The notes under the pieces are model-generated. The model was not told the DNA's origin. It searched no databases and saw only the letters and a list, made by a program, of their open reading frames with translations. Shown piece after piece: positions 8,947-21,400 of a DNA stretch of 64,000 bases. The DNA comes from Balanoglossus misakiensis (taxonomy: Eukaryota; Hemichordata), in the NCBI GenBank assembly GCA_040954595.2, contig CM082592.2, positions 2,666,001 through 2,730,000 of the forward strand. Direction: 5' to 3'. The position numbers and the translations under genes were made by a program. Numbering within the stretch: the first letter of the stretch is position 1; the number at the start of each line of letters is the position of its first letter.

Positions 8947-11900
8947 TACGTGCCTGTATATGTCCATTTGCGAAACTGAAAGTTGACCGTGGTTGTGTTA
9001 CAGCATTACAGGATATTAAAACCAATTTCCCCTCCACTACCTGTCTATATATTGAAGTCAAACTGTCAAATACACCAAACACACACAACTCACAACTATC
9101 TTACATTTTCTCCAACTTCCTCATTTACTGTTAGTCGGCTGTGAGCATGCAGGAAACCCATGTATTTCCCCCCCTCCAACTTCAGCTCCTTCGCTGACAA
9201 TACTCAAACGTTTCGCAGTGTTTGGCCTGTATGGTTGTACGGAGATGTGTCTACTGTACTCACAAACACACGTCTGCTATCGTCATCGACGGGTTCAACC
9301 TCTAAGCTGCGCTACTGTCTTACATCTTGGATCCTCGATTCATCAGCGTGATCTGCGGTATTTCCTCCTCGTCGTGACCTCTTGAACTCGGGTTCTTCCG
9401 TCCTACGCGTACGTGACATGACTACATAACAAATAGTTTAGGACAAGGGTAGCCTATGTGCAGTGTGCGATTGTGTAATGAACATTTGCTGAACATTTTA
9501 ATTTGATGAAACAAAGGAGAATTCTTGTAAGATTTAGGAGAGACTCCTCCCTCGCTATCTACAACCGGGCATGTACTGATTCCTATAATTCAGAATAAAG
9601 TTTTAAATTATGAGGTTTCATCTTCAGTTACGGTAACGTTTCGACATTTATGCCTCTTAAAAGAAGTGGGCAAAGCACATATTGCCATTTATTAAACTCT
9701 CCCTATTGGTCCGTATCACAAAAATTTAGTGTAATATTAAAACTATGTTTTTATTGATAGGCCTAAACATAGCATAGCGTCAAGGACACTTTTGTTCCAT
9801 TTGAGGATTACACGGAAATAGGCATACACCAGAATAAAAATCACAGGTAACATTGGCAAGCAGATATGATCGACCTAAACATATATAAATATGGAAATGT
9901 AAAAAAATAACTAGAAACATTGTGATAGAAAAATATTATTATTTGAACTGGAGTATTTGAAGTCCAAAGAAAATGCACACGCGTCGAAACATAGGATAAA
10001 TCGGTATAAAGCATAACCTTCTTGAAAGTCCAAGAAGATGTATGGGAGCAGTAATAACATAAAGTAGCGGATTCCACGTGCTTAGAACATTTCCATATTG
10101 TATATTTATACCTACGAATGTGGCAAATTTTGACATTGTTTACATACTGTTTCCCATTCGCACGTGTTTTAATTAACAACAACCGATTTACCCATGTTGC
10201 ATTATTTCCATGATTTAACTTGTAAACTTAGATTGCATGGTCCAATTATTATTTTATACGTATCATTATGGTCTCCCGAATGTAAACGAAAGTAAACAAA
10301 AAAGTACTGTCGTGGTATTACAATCTTCACAAATTCAAAATACTTAGCAGTATCCTGATATTTTGAACATGGCGGGAAGTTTGGCTTTGGAAAATATCCC
10401 CGCACTCAGACTTCACTCGGACAGATTGGTCTTGATATCCAAACTGCTGATCGACAAGAAAATGGGGGGGGGGGGAGCCGCGTTTGCACACTATACACAG
10501 GCCCATTCCCTGGAAATGAGCGCTGACTTGTCACAGGAAAAGTGATCTTCCAGACGTAGCAAGAACTAATGTGATATCATGGCAAATGGTCTTCCGTAGG
10601 GTATGAATTAAGAAGATTTAAGTATTTTATTAACAATATGCTAAAAGTTGCAACTCATTACCACCGTACCGATTTTTCTTCGTTTAGATAAAAAACCCTC
10701 ACGTAACAAAAATTCACAAGACCGAAGTGCGGTGCGCGTCTGCGTGGCCTTTATGCTCTACTACTAATGTTGAATATGTTTCCTCGATTTTTTCCTGACA
10801 TACGAATGTTTGGTTTCAAAATATCCATATCATTAGTCTTTCCCGCGTGTGCATCAGCCTGAAACTTTTATGCTGCTAATCAATTGTCAAAATACAAGAC
10901 GCTTGTCGTTATTCTACGTACAGCACCCGAAGGCTTTTTGTCGACGTTTCTGAGTTGTTGTAATACTTTGCTACTGTTTTCTACTTTGCATTTTTCAAAA
11001 TTTGGGTAATGTTTTATGTACATTTTACGTGTTTGTTCCCGATGCAATAAACAGCATTTTATAATTCCGGTTATCTAAATTGGTCATTTTTATCAGTATC
11101 ACGAAGCAACGCTTACCCAAACCACATACAAGGGTATTCTTCTTGTCTGTATGTACTCAAAAGTAAATGAAAATGTAAACAACGCTTCCGATAATTTTAT
11201 TTTCTGGTTGTAGAGATATAGGCCTAGGGCCTAACGACAGCAGCATGAACGAGTCGAGCACAGAAAGAAAACACTGTAAGGTATAAAAGGCCCACGAAGC
11301 CTATCTTCAACCTATCTTCACTAGAATTATTGTAGCTCTTATCTTAGATAAGCATTTTATTTTTGTCATATTTCATGTACTTAGTTCTGTAGCTATATCA
11401 CTGACCCTAAATTGATTTTGTGAGCAGAGTAGGTTGGAGAATGCACAGTCTATAGGCTGCTGCTCTCGCCCGAGAGTTTAAATGTATTTTATATAGGCAT
11501 AATAATTCTAAGACATACAAATCACAAATTTAATTTACATATAGGCCTAATAAACTTGGTGTTTCCCAGAATGCTTGGTCCATGATGCAGAACCACATAT
11601 CAACGCCTAAGCTTTAGCCACGATGAGGAAACTTTTGGATCCGACGTATATGTTGATGTGTTTGACAGTTTGTGTAGTCTGGCTGAGGTGATACGGCTGG
11701 TACTGTTCTGGAGCTATGTACTACCAGTGATCGACAACACAATCACCGCCAGAAAAGTGTCCAAAAGTGAATTTGTACTAGCAGTCTTCCTCTGAGCAAT
11801 AGCGCCCTCGACGAGCGGAAAGTGCAATGTCTTGATTCTACGAGTGGCTTCATCTACAGGTGGTTAGGTGTGTCTATGAATAAGCCTAGGTGAGAGAATT

Positions 11901-12433
11901 TCGTGATCATTTAGTCAGATATTTCTATCATGATTTAAGTTTGAAGAAGTCCGAAGTCTATAGCTGCCATTTCAGTGAAAAGTCGTAAAGAACATGATTA
12001 CTCTGGTTCTCGAATCGCCGACGATATGGTGTACGGCCCCATTCAGTAAACACGTCAAAAAGTTGGCTCTTGCATTCTATGGTTTCTGGATCGGGAAGGA
12101 TTGTAACTGAGTGTTAATCCTGTTACTGAAAGTACTCACTGACAAGAGAATCGTCAAGGCCATCGCTTGATTTACATTTACCTTCCTCTGCTGCTGCTCA
12201 TGAATGGAATCGGTCATCTTCTGGTTTGTATTCAACTTTGAAAGAAATTTGAATGCATAAGCACTGAGTAAAACAGTAAGTTTTTGTGTCACTTGATCTG
12301 CCGGACAGAAATAGGCAATCAATTACAACTTAGCATTTTCTTTCAATTAGTTTGATTCAAAACGGCAAAAGCCATTGTACTAAATATGCCATTTTGTTGA
12401 CTATACCCTTATGAGCACGTGCATATAATTTTG
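8947..12433. other. Gene-free stretch with one possible first exon
   Basis: AT-rich DNA without recognisable domains. Open frames are short and lack codon bias. An AATAAA at 11045-11050 and scattered T-runs are not tied to a gene. A CTCF-like half motif AGCGCCCTCG lies at 11801-11810. A candidate first exon at 10369 is listed separately. Confidence 0.4.
10369..10538 (+). CDS. Possible first coding exon of an unidentified gene
   Basis: ATG 10369 lies in the context TTGAACATGGCGGG, a typical animal start. It opens a frame with an ordinary amphipathic composition (MAGSLALENIPALRLHSDRL onward). A G-run at 10464-10475 then gives four glycines. The frame closes at TGA 10543-10545. A weak donor AAA|GTGATC at 10538/10539 would allow splicing onward, but no downstream exon was found. 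The protein is not recognised. It may equally be a chance frame. Confidence 0.2.
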
Positions 12434-12713
12434 TGTGTACAAACATAGGGAGCTTAGGAAATGTTGTTGTTATTATTATTGTTGTTAAGATTGGTAATAA
12501 AAAAAAAATCAAAGTGCGATTTCTTGCTATGTTTGTGTTTTCCAAGCGTGACGTTGGGCGACCACAATTATGTTTTTTTTTTTACAGTTATCTACAACAT
12601 CGACAAACATAGCAAGAAATGACACATTGATTTTTTTAATTTTTTTATTATCAATCTTAACATCAACAACAATACCAACAGAAACATCTCCTAAGCTCCC
12701 TATGGTACAAACA
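12434..12713. mobile_element. Imperfect foldback with arms of about 100 bp
   Basis: The left arm at about 12434-12540 (GTACAAACATAGGGAGCTTAGG through TTCTTGCTATGTTTGT) pairs with the right arm at about 12602-12713 (ACAAACATAGCAAGAAATG through CTAAGCTCCCTATGGTAC). Mismatches and slippage in the A/T runs show that it is old. Near-mirror open frames on opposite strands come from this symmetry and are not genes. The loop of about 60 bases has no special feature. Confidence 0.75.
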
Positions 12714-15700
12714 TTACGCCCAATCCAAATGTTCTGCAAATTTTGCATTCGAGGCATTCAAATTGTTGGGGAAAGCGCCCTCTATCGATCACCCCTCCAA
12801 CCTTTTTTTTGTAGAGGTTTGTAAAACGGCTTCATAAATATTTTGGGAAGGTCATCATATTTTTTTTTCACATTATACAATCTGAACTTATTTCCTCTTG
12901 TGTATTATAATTGCACATCATTTTCACTATTAAATTAAACACAGAAATAGCCTAAAAATCTACTTAACTATAATTTTTTCCACTTCCAGACATAATTTAT
13001 TTTAAAACTTGGTAGATCATTCATCTGAATTAATCTTATCAATTAAGGGGGGAAAATTTGGGGTTGAGACAAAGAAAGTTAAACATGGCTTTTGGCCATC
13101 TTCACCAGCCCAGGATGAGCAGCAAACAACTTTGTTTTGAAAACACATGAAATAGAATTATAGGGGAGGGGCACACTGGATCAGATGCGTCACACTGTAT
13201 AACTACTGCAGATGAGTAACACTATAACTGATACAGTGTTAGACAGTGTTAGTACAACTATTTGTTATTGACAAGAAAGTAGCCCATTTATGACCATTTA
13301 CCCCTCCATGACCTTTATCCCCATTCTGTTCGTAGGTATGAATCTATCAGTCTGATGAAAAACTCTACAAAAACTGAAGTCAATGAATCATGCACTGAAT
13401 TACAAACTTTTTCAAGCAATGTTTGACGAACATTTCTTGTACCAAAATGCTGAATTTAAACAACCCAATATCACTGGAGGTACAAGGAGGCAAGGTCATA
13501 TAAGGGTATGAACGCAATCTATTACACACAATCATCCATCTATTGCGAATGTAAAAAAAAAATAGAAGACACGAGAAGCATTTGTTATTATATATATTTT
13601 TTTATTTTTGTGGTTTCCACATTCTTAAATGATCTTCTGTATTGTAAAGTTGCAATATGTGTATAGATATTGCCAAGAGAAAGCCATATACAGTAATGAC
13701 AGATTTCACTTTTGACAAAATCATACACCTAGGCTAATCAAAAGCCAGATCAAATACACCACACCTCATAAATAATACAAGACTAGGATAATTAGGATAC
13801 ATGTATGTTCTACAGAATACACCTTTTGTATCTATACTGTACTGTATTCTTTGTATAAGCTTAGTATAATTCTGTACTGTATCTTCGTAACGGCCCAGGA
13901 CAATTCGAAGGGAAATAGAAGAAATCGTAATCACATGGGTTTAGGATGAAGATGAACTTGTCTGTCCTCAAAGTAAACCCTTCCACCCCCAAAATTAATG
14001 GTTCAACTGTATTGTTTACATTGGTGACATTCAACATATGTGGAGAGCATTGGGGGTGAAAGGGTTATAGTGACAATCATTGAAGGGGCCACAAAAATAA
14101 TACCATCAATAAAAAGTGCAAAATTTATAGAAAGACAAAAAATATTGGCAGTGACGGAGAGAAAGTGTGGAATAAATGCCCCTTGGAAAAGTGTATTATT
14201 ATTACAGTAAAAAAGTCGGTGTGATATAGTTGATCTGTGTTCTTCTGATACATTTGGTCTATCGTGTAACCAACTATCTGTAGAAGAAACAACTAAAAAG
14301 CAACTAGGATAAAAGATCAAAATCAAAACGAAAATTAGAAGTGGATGAATTGAAGACTCGGGCTACCTTAAAAATCACTAACACAACGCAGTACTCTCTA
14401 CCTGATGTGAAATTACTTCGTTCATAGTTTTTAACTTACAATAGTCATTTTAATATGATCTGCTGTATTTGGGTCAATATATGTACATATTAAGATTATT
14501 TTGTACAATTGAAGTGTAAAAATTTCAAGCTCAAGGAACTGTTACCTTATTTTCTTTTAAAATATCACAAGAGTATGGTCACCATTCAGTCATTTGGATA
14601 ACAGATGAAGTTATTACTCATTCAAACTACATCTTTTTTTTTCAATGTATAAAAATTTACCCGTGTTCATTCTGAGTGACTTAAAAGGTAGCGTGAATCA
14701 ACATATAGCAGTAAGATAGACTGAAAAGTGTTCCCATAAGTTTTCTTGTCAAAATTGTCTGTACATTTATTTTTGTGATAAAACCTTTGGTCAGTAAAAA
14801 CCACAATGTCTTTTTGTATAGATAAGATACTGTAAAATCAAGAAATGTTCGACTACTTGTCTCTACCAAACACTGTCACTAGGAAGTCTCTATAATTGGC
14901 ATTCTGTAAGTAAACCCTCTCACCTATGTGCTACGTTCAAATATACTGACAATCAACAACATAGCGCCCTCAAACCGCTATGTCATAGTCACCAAACCAA
15001 GGCATTTACAGTTTTGCTTCAAATGAAAGAAATAAAGTAAAACAGACAAGGGAAAAATAGAAATTATATATTCCCTGATTTTTGATCAGGGGATTTTTTA
15101 AATCCTTTCTTTAAAAGTTTTACAAGGATGGATGCACTATGCATGCCAGCATTACACTGACATACACTGGCCAACAAACAAAAAATAAATTTTCATAAGT
15201 TAGCTAGTTCTTTGGAGAATACCTTCCTAGTGCAATGACTTTACTGGAAAATATTTATACATTTCAATCTAACAACAGTCCTTTATAACACTACTATGTT
15301 CACTACTTCTATTACTTAATTACCTTAATTATTAATTAGCTAAAATAGTTAACAGTCACTACATTTAAGGCTTACGTTTTATCATTATATAGTATAATAC
15401 GCTGTCACATGTGGTTTTATCCAATACAGTTACAAAGCCCACGTAATGAGAGAGACAATGCCATCATCAGCTCATACCGTTTTCATTTTAGGAAACATAA
15501 TTCTAACTTTCCCCAGATGATATATAGTACAGTAAATTATCTGATACAAACCACATTTACTTAGTACTGGTTACATTTCTTTTCGCCCCCTCAATTTTTT
15601 TGCAACTATGGTTTGGTGCTACAGCTTGTTTTTCAACTTGCATCGAATGGCCATGAGTATAATCCCCCCTGGGAGTAGATAGTCTAGGACAGATAATTTC

Positions 15701-18393
15701 TAAGTTGCTCTGAGCAAACTGGTAGACTGCAAAGACCATTTTACAAAAATAACTATTGACTTGGAGTCATATTAGTACATTTTCTCTAAAGGTTTACTCC
15801 CAGGACCTACACATCGTGATGAGTTTGATGTGAAATACCCAAGCCCAGTTTCAAACATGATTGCATCACGAAACGTCTACACCCTAAAAGTACCACACAA
15901 TACTTGTACCTATGTATAAATTCCTTTACATGGAAGGTTATTCAAGTTTTAGAACACAAGCTTTGGGTACCCTGATTTCCGGTGCTTGATTTATTTGTCA
16001 AAAAAAAAGGAGTAATATTGAATAAAAATTCCATTCTGCATCCGCTGTCCTATGTTTTAAATCCTAAAAAAAATTTGCTTGGAGTCGACGCAGCGCAACT
16101 CCAGCCAGGATCTACATCCACCACTGTGGAATTCAAGATGGATGGCACTGTCTCTTGGTTACCGTGGATACTGTGATACAAACAATCAGCACAGGCACTG
16201 ACACTCATGGAGACAACAAAACACAAACAAATAACTAACAGCATGTGTGGCAGAGAAAACTGCCCACTTTCAGTACATGAGGAAAAGGACACAAGCCACC
16301 ATTATCACTAGTCATTTCACACAAAAGCATCATAATTGTGCATAAAATTACAGATCTTCACAGAGCAATATTCATCCAAAGAGAAACATGGTTCAAAGCA
16401 TTAACACTGGAAAAGTTCACAACACAATTTTTATTTTATTACAAGTCCCTGAAGGAATTATGACACATTTTTTTTTCTCTCGAAATATTAGCACATAATC
16501 ATATCTGCAGAGTTACCCGTCAAATTCTTGAATTTTTTGCATCCATAATAAAGGCAGTTCAACTTTAACCACTCTGGAATTAAAGAACATCGTTTATAGA
16601 GGATTGTTTGACATTGGAGATAAGGAGCATCAAAATTTCGTTGGCATGTTCATTAAGTTGCTGGTTCTCATTGGCTGGCTGTAATATCAGGACCTTGCGG
16701 AAGCCTGTGATTGGCTACTCCCCACCAAAACCAGGCCCTGGTTGAATTTCATGACCAATACTCATCTGGATTGAGTGACTTCACGAAAAACTGAGCAAAA
16801 CTTAAAAACTGCAAAGAACAGCTTTGTCAAACAAATCTTCAGTTCCTCTATATATTTTTTGGTGAAAATAATTAGAATTTGGCCACCGATTGAGACAAAG
16901 TGAGTTGGTGTTGTAAAGTAGTACTGATATAAAATAAATATTGCAGCGGAAAATTGGACTGCTTAGAGATTGTAACGGTATCGGTTGTCAGCCATTGAGC
17001 TGACACACAAATTTGCTTGCGTGCCTGATAACACTACCCTACATGTAGCTACTTGCTAATACAGGTATATGCTCATTTTCTGGGCTATCAATGCTTAACG
17101 TATCCATGAGTATCAGTACAGGTTGTGTTGTATATCGGACTATTTAAGTATGCCTTTGCCGTTTACTAACAAAACTCAATACAGATAAGAAACACCTACA
17201 GATTGTATAAGTCTGCTTCACTCAAAAAAGTAAACCGGTCACAACAAACATCCAAAATGTTTGCATTTTTTAAGTACTCCGCAATATAGCGCGTCACATG
17301 AAGCACTGGGTGTTTTCCTAAACATATACTTTTAAAACAGCATAGATATATTTAAAAATTTACATAGTTACATCCTGTCACAGTCAAGGTTTTTTTTTCT
17401 TCATAGGGACTGAGACTTTACATTTTGTGTGTTTGTTTGTTTGTTTATATATAAAGCCCTTGTAATTGAAGCTTTAAGGTTTCAAAATATACAGCTTCAT
17501 TTGTGGAGGCTTCATCACTTGCTACCTATCTTACAAAACTACATTGGATAACATAAGTAGTATATTGTTAAAAAGGTGGCTGTACGGATAAGACCATGTG
17601 TACAAAAAATAGAGAACCATTTCATTTCTTCAGGAATTCATGACATTTTTTTTAGGATTGTGAGAATTATAGTAATTTTCAAGTATTTAAAATTTTGGTA
17701 AAATTCAGAAGTCATCACTGTAGATGATCTCATTAACAAAGGACTTACATGTACTTAAAACCTCTACCAGTAAAACCCAACGATAATAGAAAGTAATAAA
17801 AATGTTATTCAATAAACAGCCACAAAGACTGTAAAAACTAATGAAACACTGTTAGCTAAAAATTATCCTTAACAACTACAATCTAAAATACAAAGAAAGT
17901 GAATTTAAATTCCTTATCATAACCACCCCTTATTATACACAATGTGAAAATTTTCTTGTGAAATCAAGACAAACAAAAATGATTACTATCTGAATGACAA
18001 ATTGGAGGCAACAATATACACTTGTATTGTCTATTATATATATTGTGAAGAGACCAAATGGAATTGAAAAAATCAGTAGGCTGAAACCATATCCTTCTTG
18101 ATTTGAGAGCTTTTTTAGCATTCACAAAGCAAACAATGATTGTACTCCACCAATTGTTAAGAACATGCATAAACTCATGAGTTAGTGAATAACCTGTCCC
18201 CCCTCAGTTCCAAGTGGAATGGACTCACCAAAGGCAAGCTCTTTACACAGGGAGTCTGAGAGGGGCATGGTTTAAAAGGAGCTTGTCTTTTCTCATTTTA
18301 AAAATGGGCTGATACATTTTTTTTCGTAGAAAAAAGGCAGTGAGCTGGCCAAACAGTGTATCGATGTAAAAAGTCAAATGGTAGCAGTTGGAC
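12714..18393 (-). other. Probable Musashi 3'UTR and intergenic DNA
   Basis: No convincing coding frame appears on either strand. The part just below 18394 follows the Musashi stop codon on the minus strand and should be 3'UTR. Several minus-strand AATAAA signals (TTTATT on the plus strand) are present, so the end cannot be fixed. A minus frame at 16050-16292 has a hydrophobic N-terminal stretch but no other support. Confidence 0.35.
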
Positions 18394-18447
18394 TTAGAAA
18401 TTCCGAGCCTGCATTGCCCCATAGCCACCAGTACTGCTAAAACCAGC
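18394..18447 (-). CDS. msi: Musashi terminal coding exon
   Basis: The acceptor has a very strong pyrimidine tract (TTTTTTTCTCTCTCTCAACAG). It is followed by 17 codons in phase 0 ([17 protein letters not shown]) and TAA at 18394-18396. The Gly/Tyr-rich end fits the preceding tail. It is separated from the previous exon by a 12.7-kb intron, the largest fully contained one. Confidence 0.82.
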   Translation of the reverse strand, partial: AGFSSTGGYGAMQARNF

Positions 18448-21400
18448 CTGTTGAGAGAGAGAAAAAAACATATGAAAAAATCACTTTGGCGCTTAATATA
18501 CGGAGACATGGGGATGAAATGATTTGACTCTTGGATAGCTTGAGTTTTGTATATTATCAAAACAGACAGAAAGATGTATCTGTCATGATCATCAACAGAG
18601 AATACTTGCCACTTCCAATAGCCATATCTCCTGTTGTTATAAGCACTACACCTGAAAACATTCCTTTTGTGTCATTTTAATTTATATTTTATGTAATTCT
18701 CTATTAAATTTGAATGCAGTTTCTGTATCAAATATCCTTTTCAAAGCATTTTTCATGTGACACCTTTCCAAATATCAATTTAAAACCACTTTCCTTCCAT
18801 ATACATGTATCTCTGAAAGGGTTACTTAACCAAACAAATGAATCAAAGAATATTGGCATAATACAATCAATCTCGAGAAATAATCGAAACACCATAATGT
18901 GATACCACAGAGAATGTAGGAAGGAGTCTGCCTTGTTTTCTGGCTACATACTTCTAACAACAGGTTTTACTGAAAAACTGGAAAGAATGGACGTCATTCA
19001 TTTGTTTCTGGATTGTCTACTGCAGTATAAAAGCCCAATCCTACCTTGCCATAAATTAGAAATATTTTAATATTGGAAATCACAACTGTTGTCAAAAACA
19101 CCACTGTTCACTGGATTGCCTAGCTTACTGAATTGATAAAAATATGAATATTTTTATCTTCTAAAAATATTTTCTTTACTAGCTGCAGTCTTTATCGAGA
19201 GGTATGCATTTTTGTTTATTTCTATAATGTCATGTACTTAAATTCTCACTTGCTGAATCTTTGTGACTTTAGAGTGAAAACATTGAAGAGTTAGAATTAA
19301 AGATATGTGACAAAATGGGATCTGTTTGGGATGAACAGTTATTGCTGTTTACTTTGATACAAAAATATGAATGGTATTTTTCTTTATGAATGTTTCACTT
19401 GCACTGGAAAAAACGTATGGAATGCGAATGCCAGTGGTGTTGCTGTCAAGTGAGGTATGAAGACAGAAAAGCACAAGACAACTTCTCAGTCTCAAATGAA
19501 TTGAAAGCGAAACCCATTTACATTTTCCTTATTGGATTTGTTATAGCATTTAATTTTCAGGAACAATTTGATTTGGAACAATCTTCCTTTCAGACCATAA
19601 TGTTGGCAATCAAATTGGAAAATCACCTCGGCAACTGAACATGTACAACTAAACATCTTGTGTGGTCAAACATAGATTTGTGTCCGCTTCCATACATTTT
19701 CTTTCTAATGTCGATTGTAAAAAATCAAATTCATCTTTTACTTTCAAGCTTCAGTTCAAATTCATTGTTTTCACTGGCGGTGGTGGACAGACTTACATAT
19801 ACAGAGAAAGATGTGGTGAAAATCTAATCTGGTTTAGGACTGGGCTTGAATACTTAAGCAGAAGATAAGTGAAAATGGATGGCGTATGTTATGGTCTCAC
19901 TTCGTAACAAGCACACCAACATGTCATATGGTTCATGTGCTTTTAAGGAAGCTTCCTGCATCACCCACTCTGACATGATTGCATTTGCAAGTTTTGCTAT
20001 ATGATACTAGTTTCTATGACAACCAGAGACAAGTACCACATCAGAGCACCTCTTCGTTGAAAACTGTATAGCGCCCTCTTTTGGAGAGCTGCAACCGATG
20101 GCAAGAAATGCCTACATCCATTTCACAAGGAAAGTATATCTACATAGTTGTTTAGAGATTGAACAATATATGTTACTGACTATTGGATTACAAAATGAAG
20201 TATAATTAGACATTTTACATCATATAATTGTTTTTATGAATTAAGAAGTTTCTTTCAAAAGAGTCACAACAGTATTTTTACAACGACTGTACTGACAAGT
20301 CTTACTAGGAAGAGTGAGAATTACAATAATTGTTTAATTTTTCTACCACAACCAGTAATGATGGACATTTAATTTAAAGCAAACCTCAGCTTGCTTCTAA
20401 GCAGTACAACTTGATCACTGGAAGAGTATCTCTCGCCTTCTGTGTAACTATATTAACAGCTGGATGGACATACATTTCCTTTTAATATATATTTAAATTG
20501 TTCATTTTCAGCATGATCGCTTATCTCAAAAGTTTATGCTTATATCGCATTGCTGTGTTCAGAATCAGATCCACATTTCTGATTTCAAAATTCTATCGCC
20601 ATTTCTACGTTTTGAGATAAATGACGTTTAATTTCCTGTTTTGATTTGCACACTTTGTTCATTTTAACAGTTTAATATTCGAACACTCTCAGAGAGGTAG
20701 TGGACTCATAGATGCCGTGGTCAGATATGCTTATTATGCTGTGTTTGTTGGGCCAATTTATAACTTGCCTTGTATCACTATCAGGGGTTGGTGAGTGTAA
20801 CAGTAATATGATTAGTGGAAATTTATATCTGACCACAAACTTCATCTATTAAAGCCACGCATTTTTCTTTTCTTCTTTTAACCTTTTTTACGAGCAAGAC
20901 TGAGCTGTTCTGTAGAACTTTGTTGGCAACAAGAAACTGCTGCACAACTGGTGGTAATGTTATCTGTTGTACATTGGTTATTCTAAATAAAAGTGGTAAA
21001 ATACTAATGAACTGACTCTCAACTCTGGTCCACCGCTGTGAACACCCTAACCATGTACATGTACATACCCAGCACAGAAATACGTATGTGAACAATTTGG
21101 TTGGTGCTATTTTAACACGACTATTTCTGTCACTTGTTTCAGTCCATAGAACACTACAACTGTACAGGTCTGATATTTTATACCAAACACAGCCAATATC
21201 CCGTATCATATACAAGTACAACTAGTATATTGATGTTACAAATACAGCAGTTTGATCGATCGTATTTGTGATTATAACAGTTGGAAATTGTCCCAAAACG
21301 ACCTGAATGCGCATTCTAGTTATTCATGTGAAAATTTGGTTATGAATAAAATGTGCAGTTTACATAAATCCACAAATTTTATTAATTTCGATTTCAAATT

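Noticed and set aside
16050-16292. Small secreted peptide candidate on the minus strand
   Set aside because: It has a hydrophobic stretch followed by Cys residues, but there is no cleavage or domain support and it lies in the probable Musashi 3'UTR.
20823-21209. Minus-strand frame with a protein-like C-terminal part and a possible acceptor (CTTTTATTTAG) as an alternative Musashi last exon
   Set aside because: The acceptor would require a donor leaving two bases of a codon, but the Musashi donor at 31137 is phase 0, so the frames do not join.
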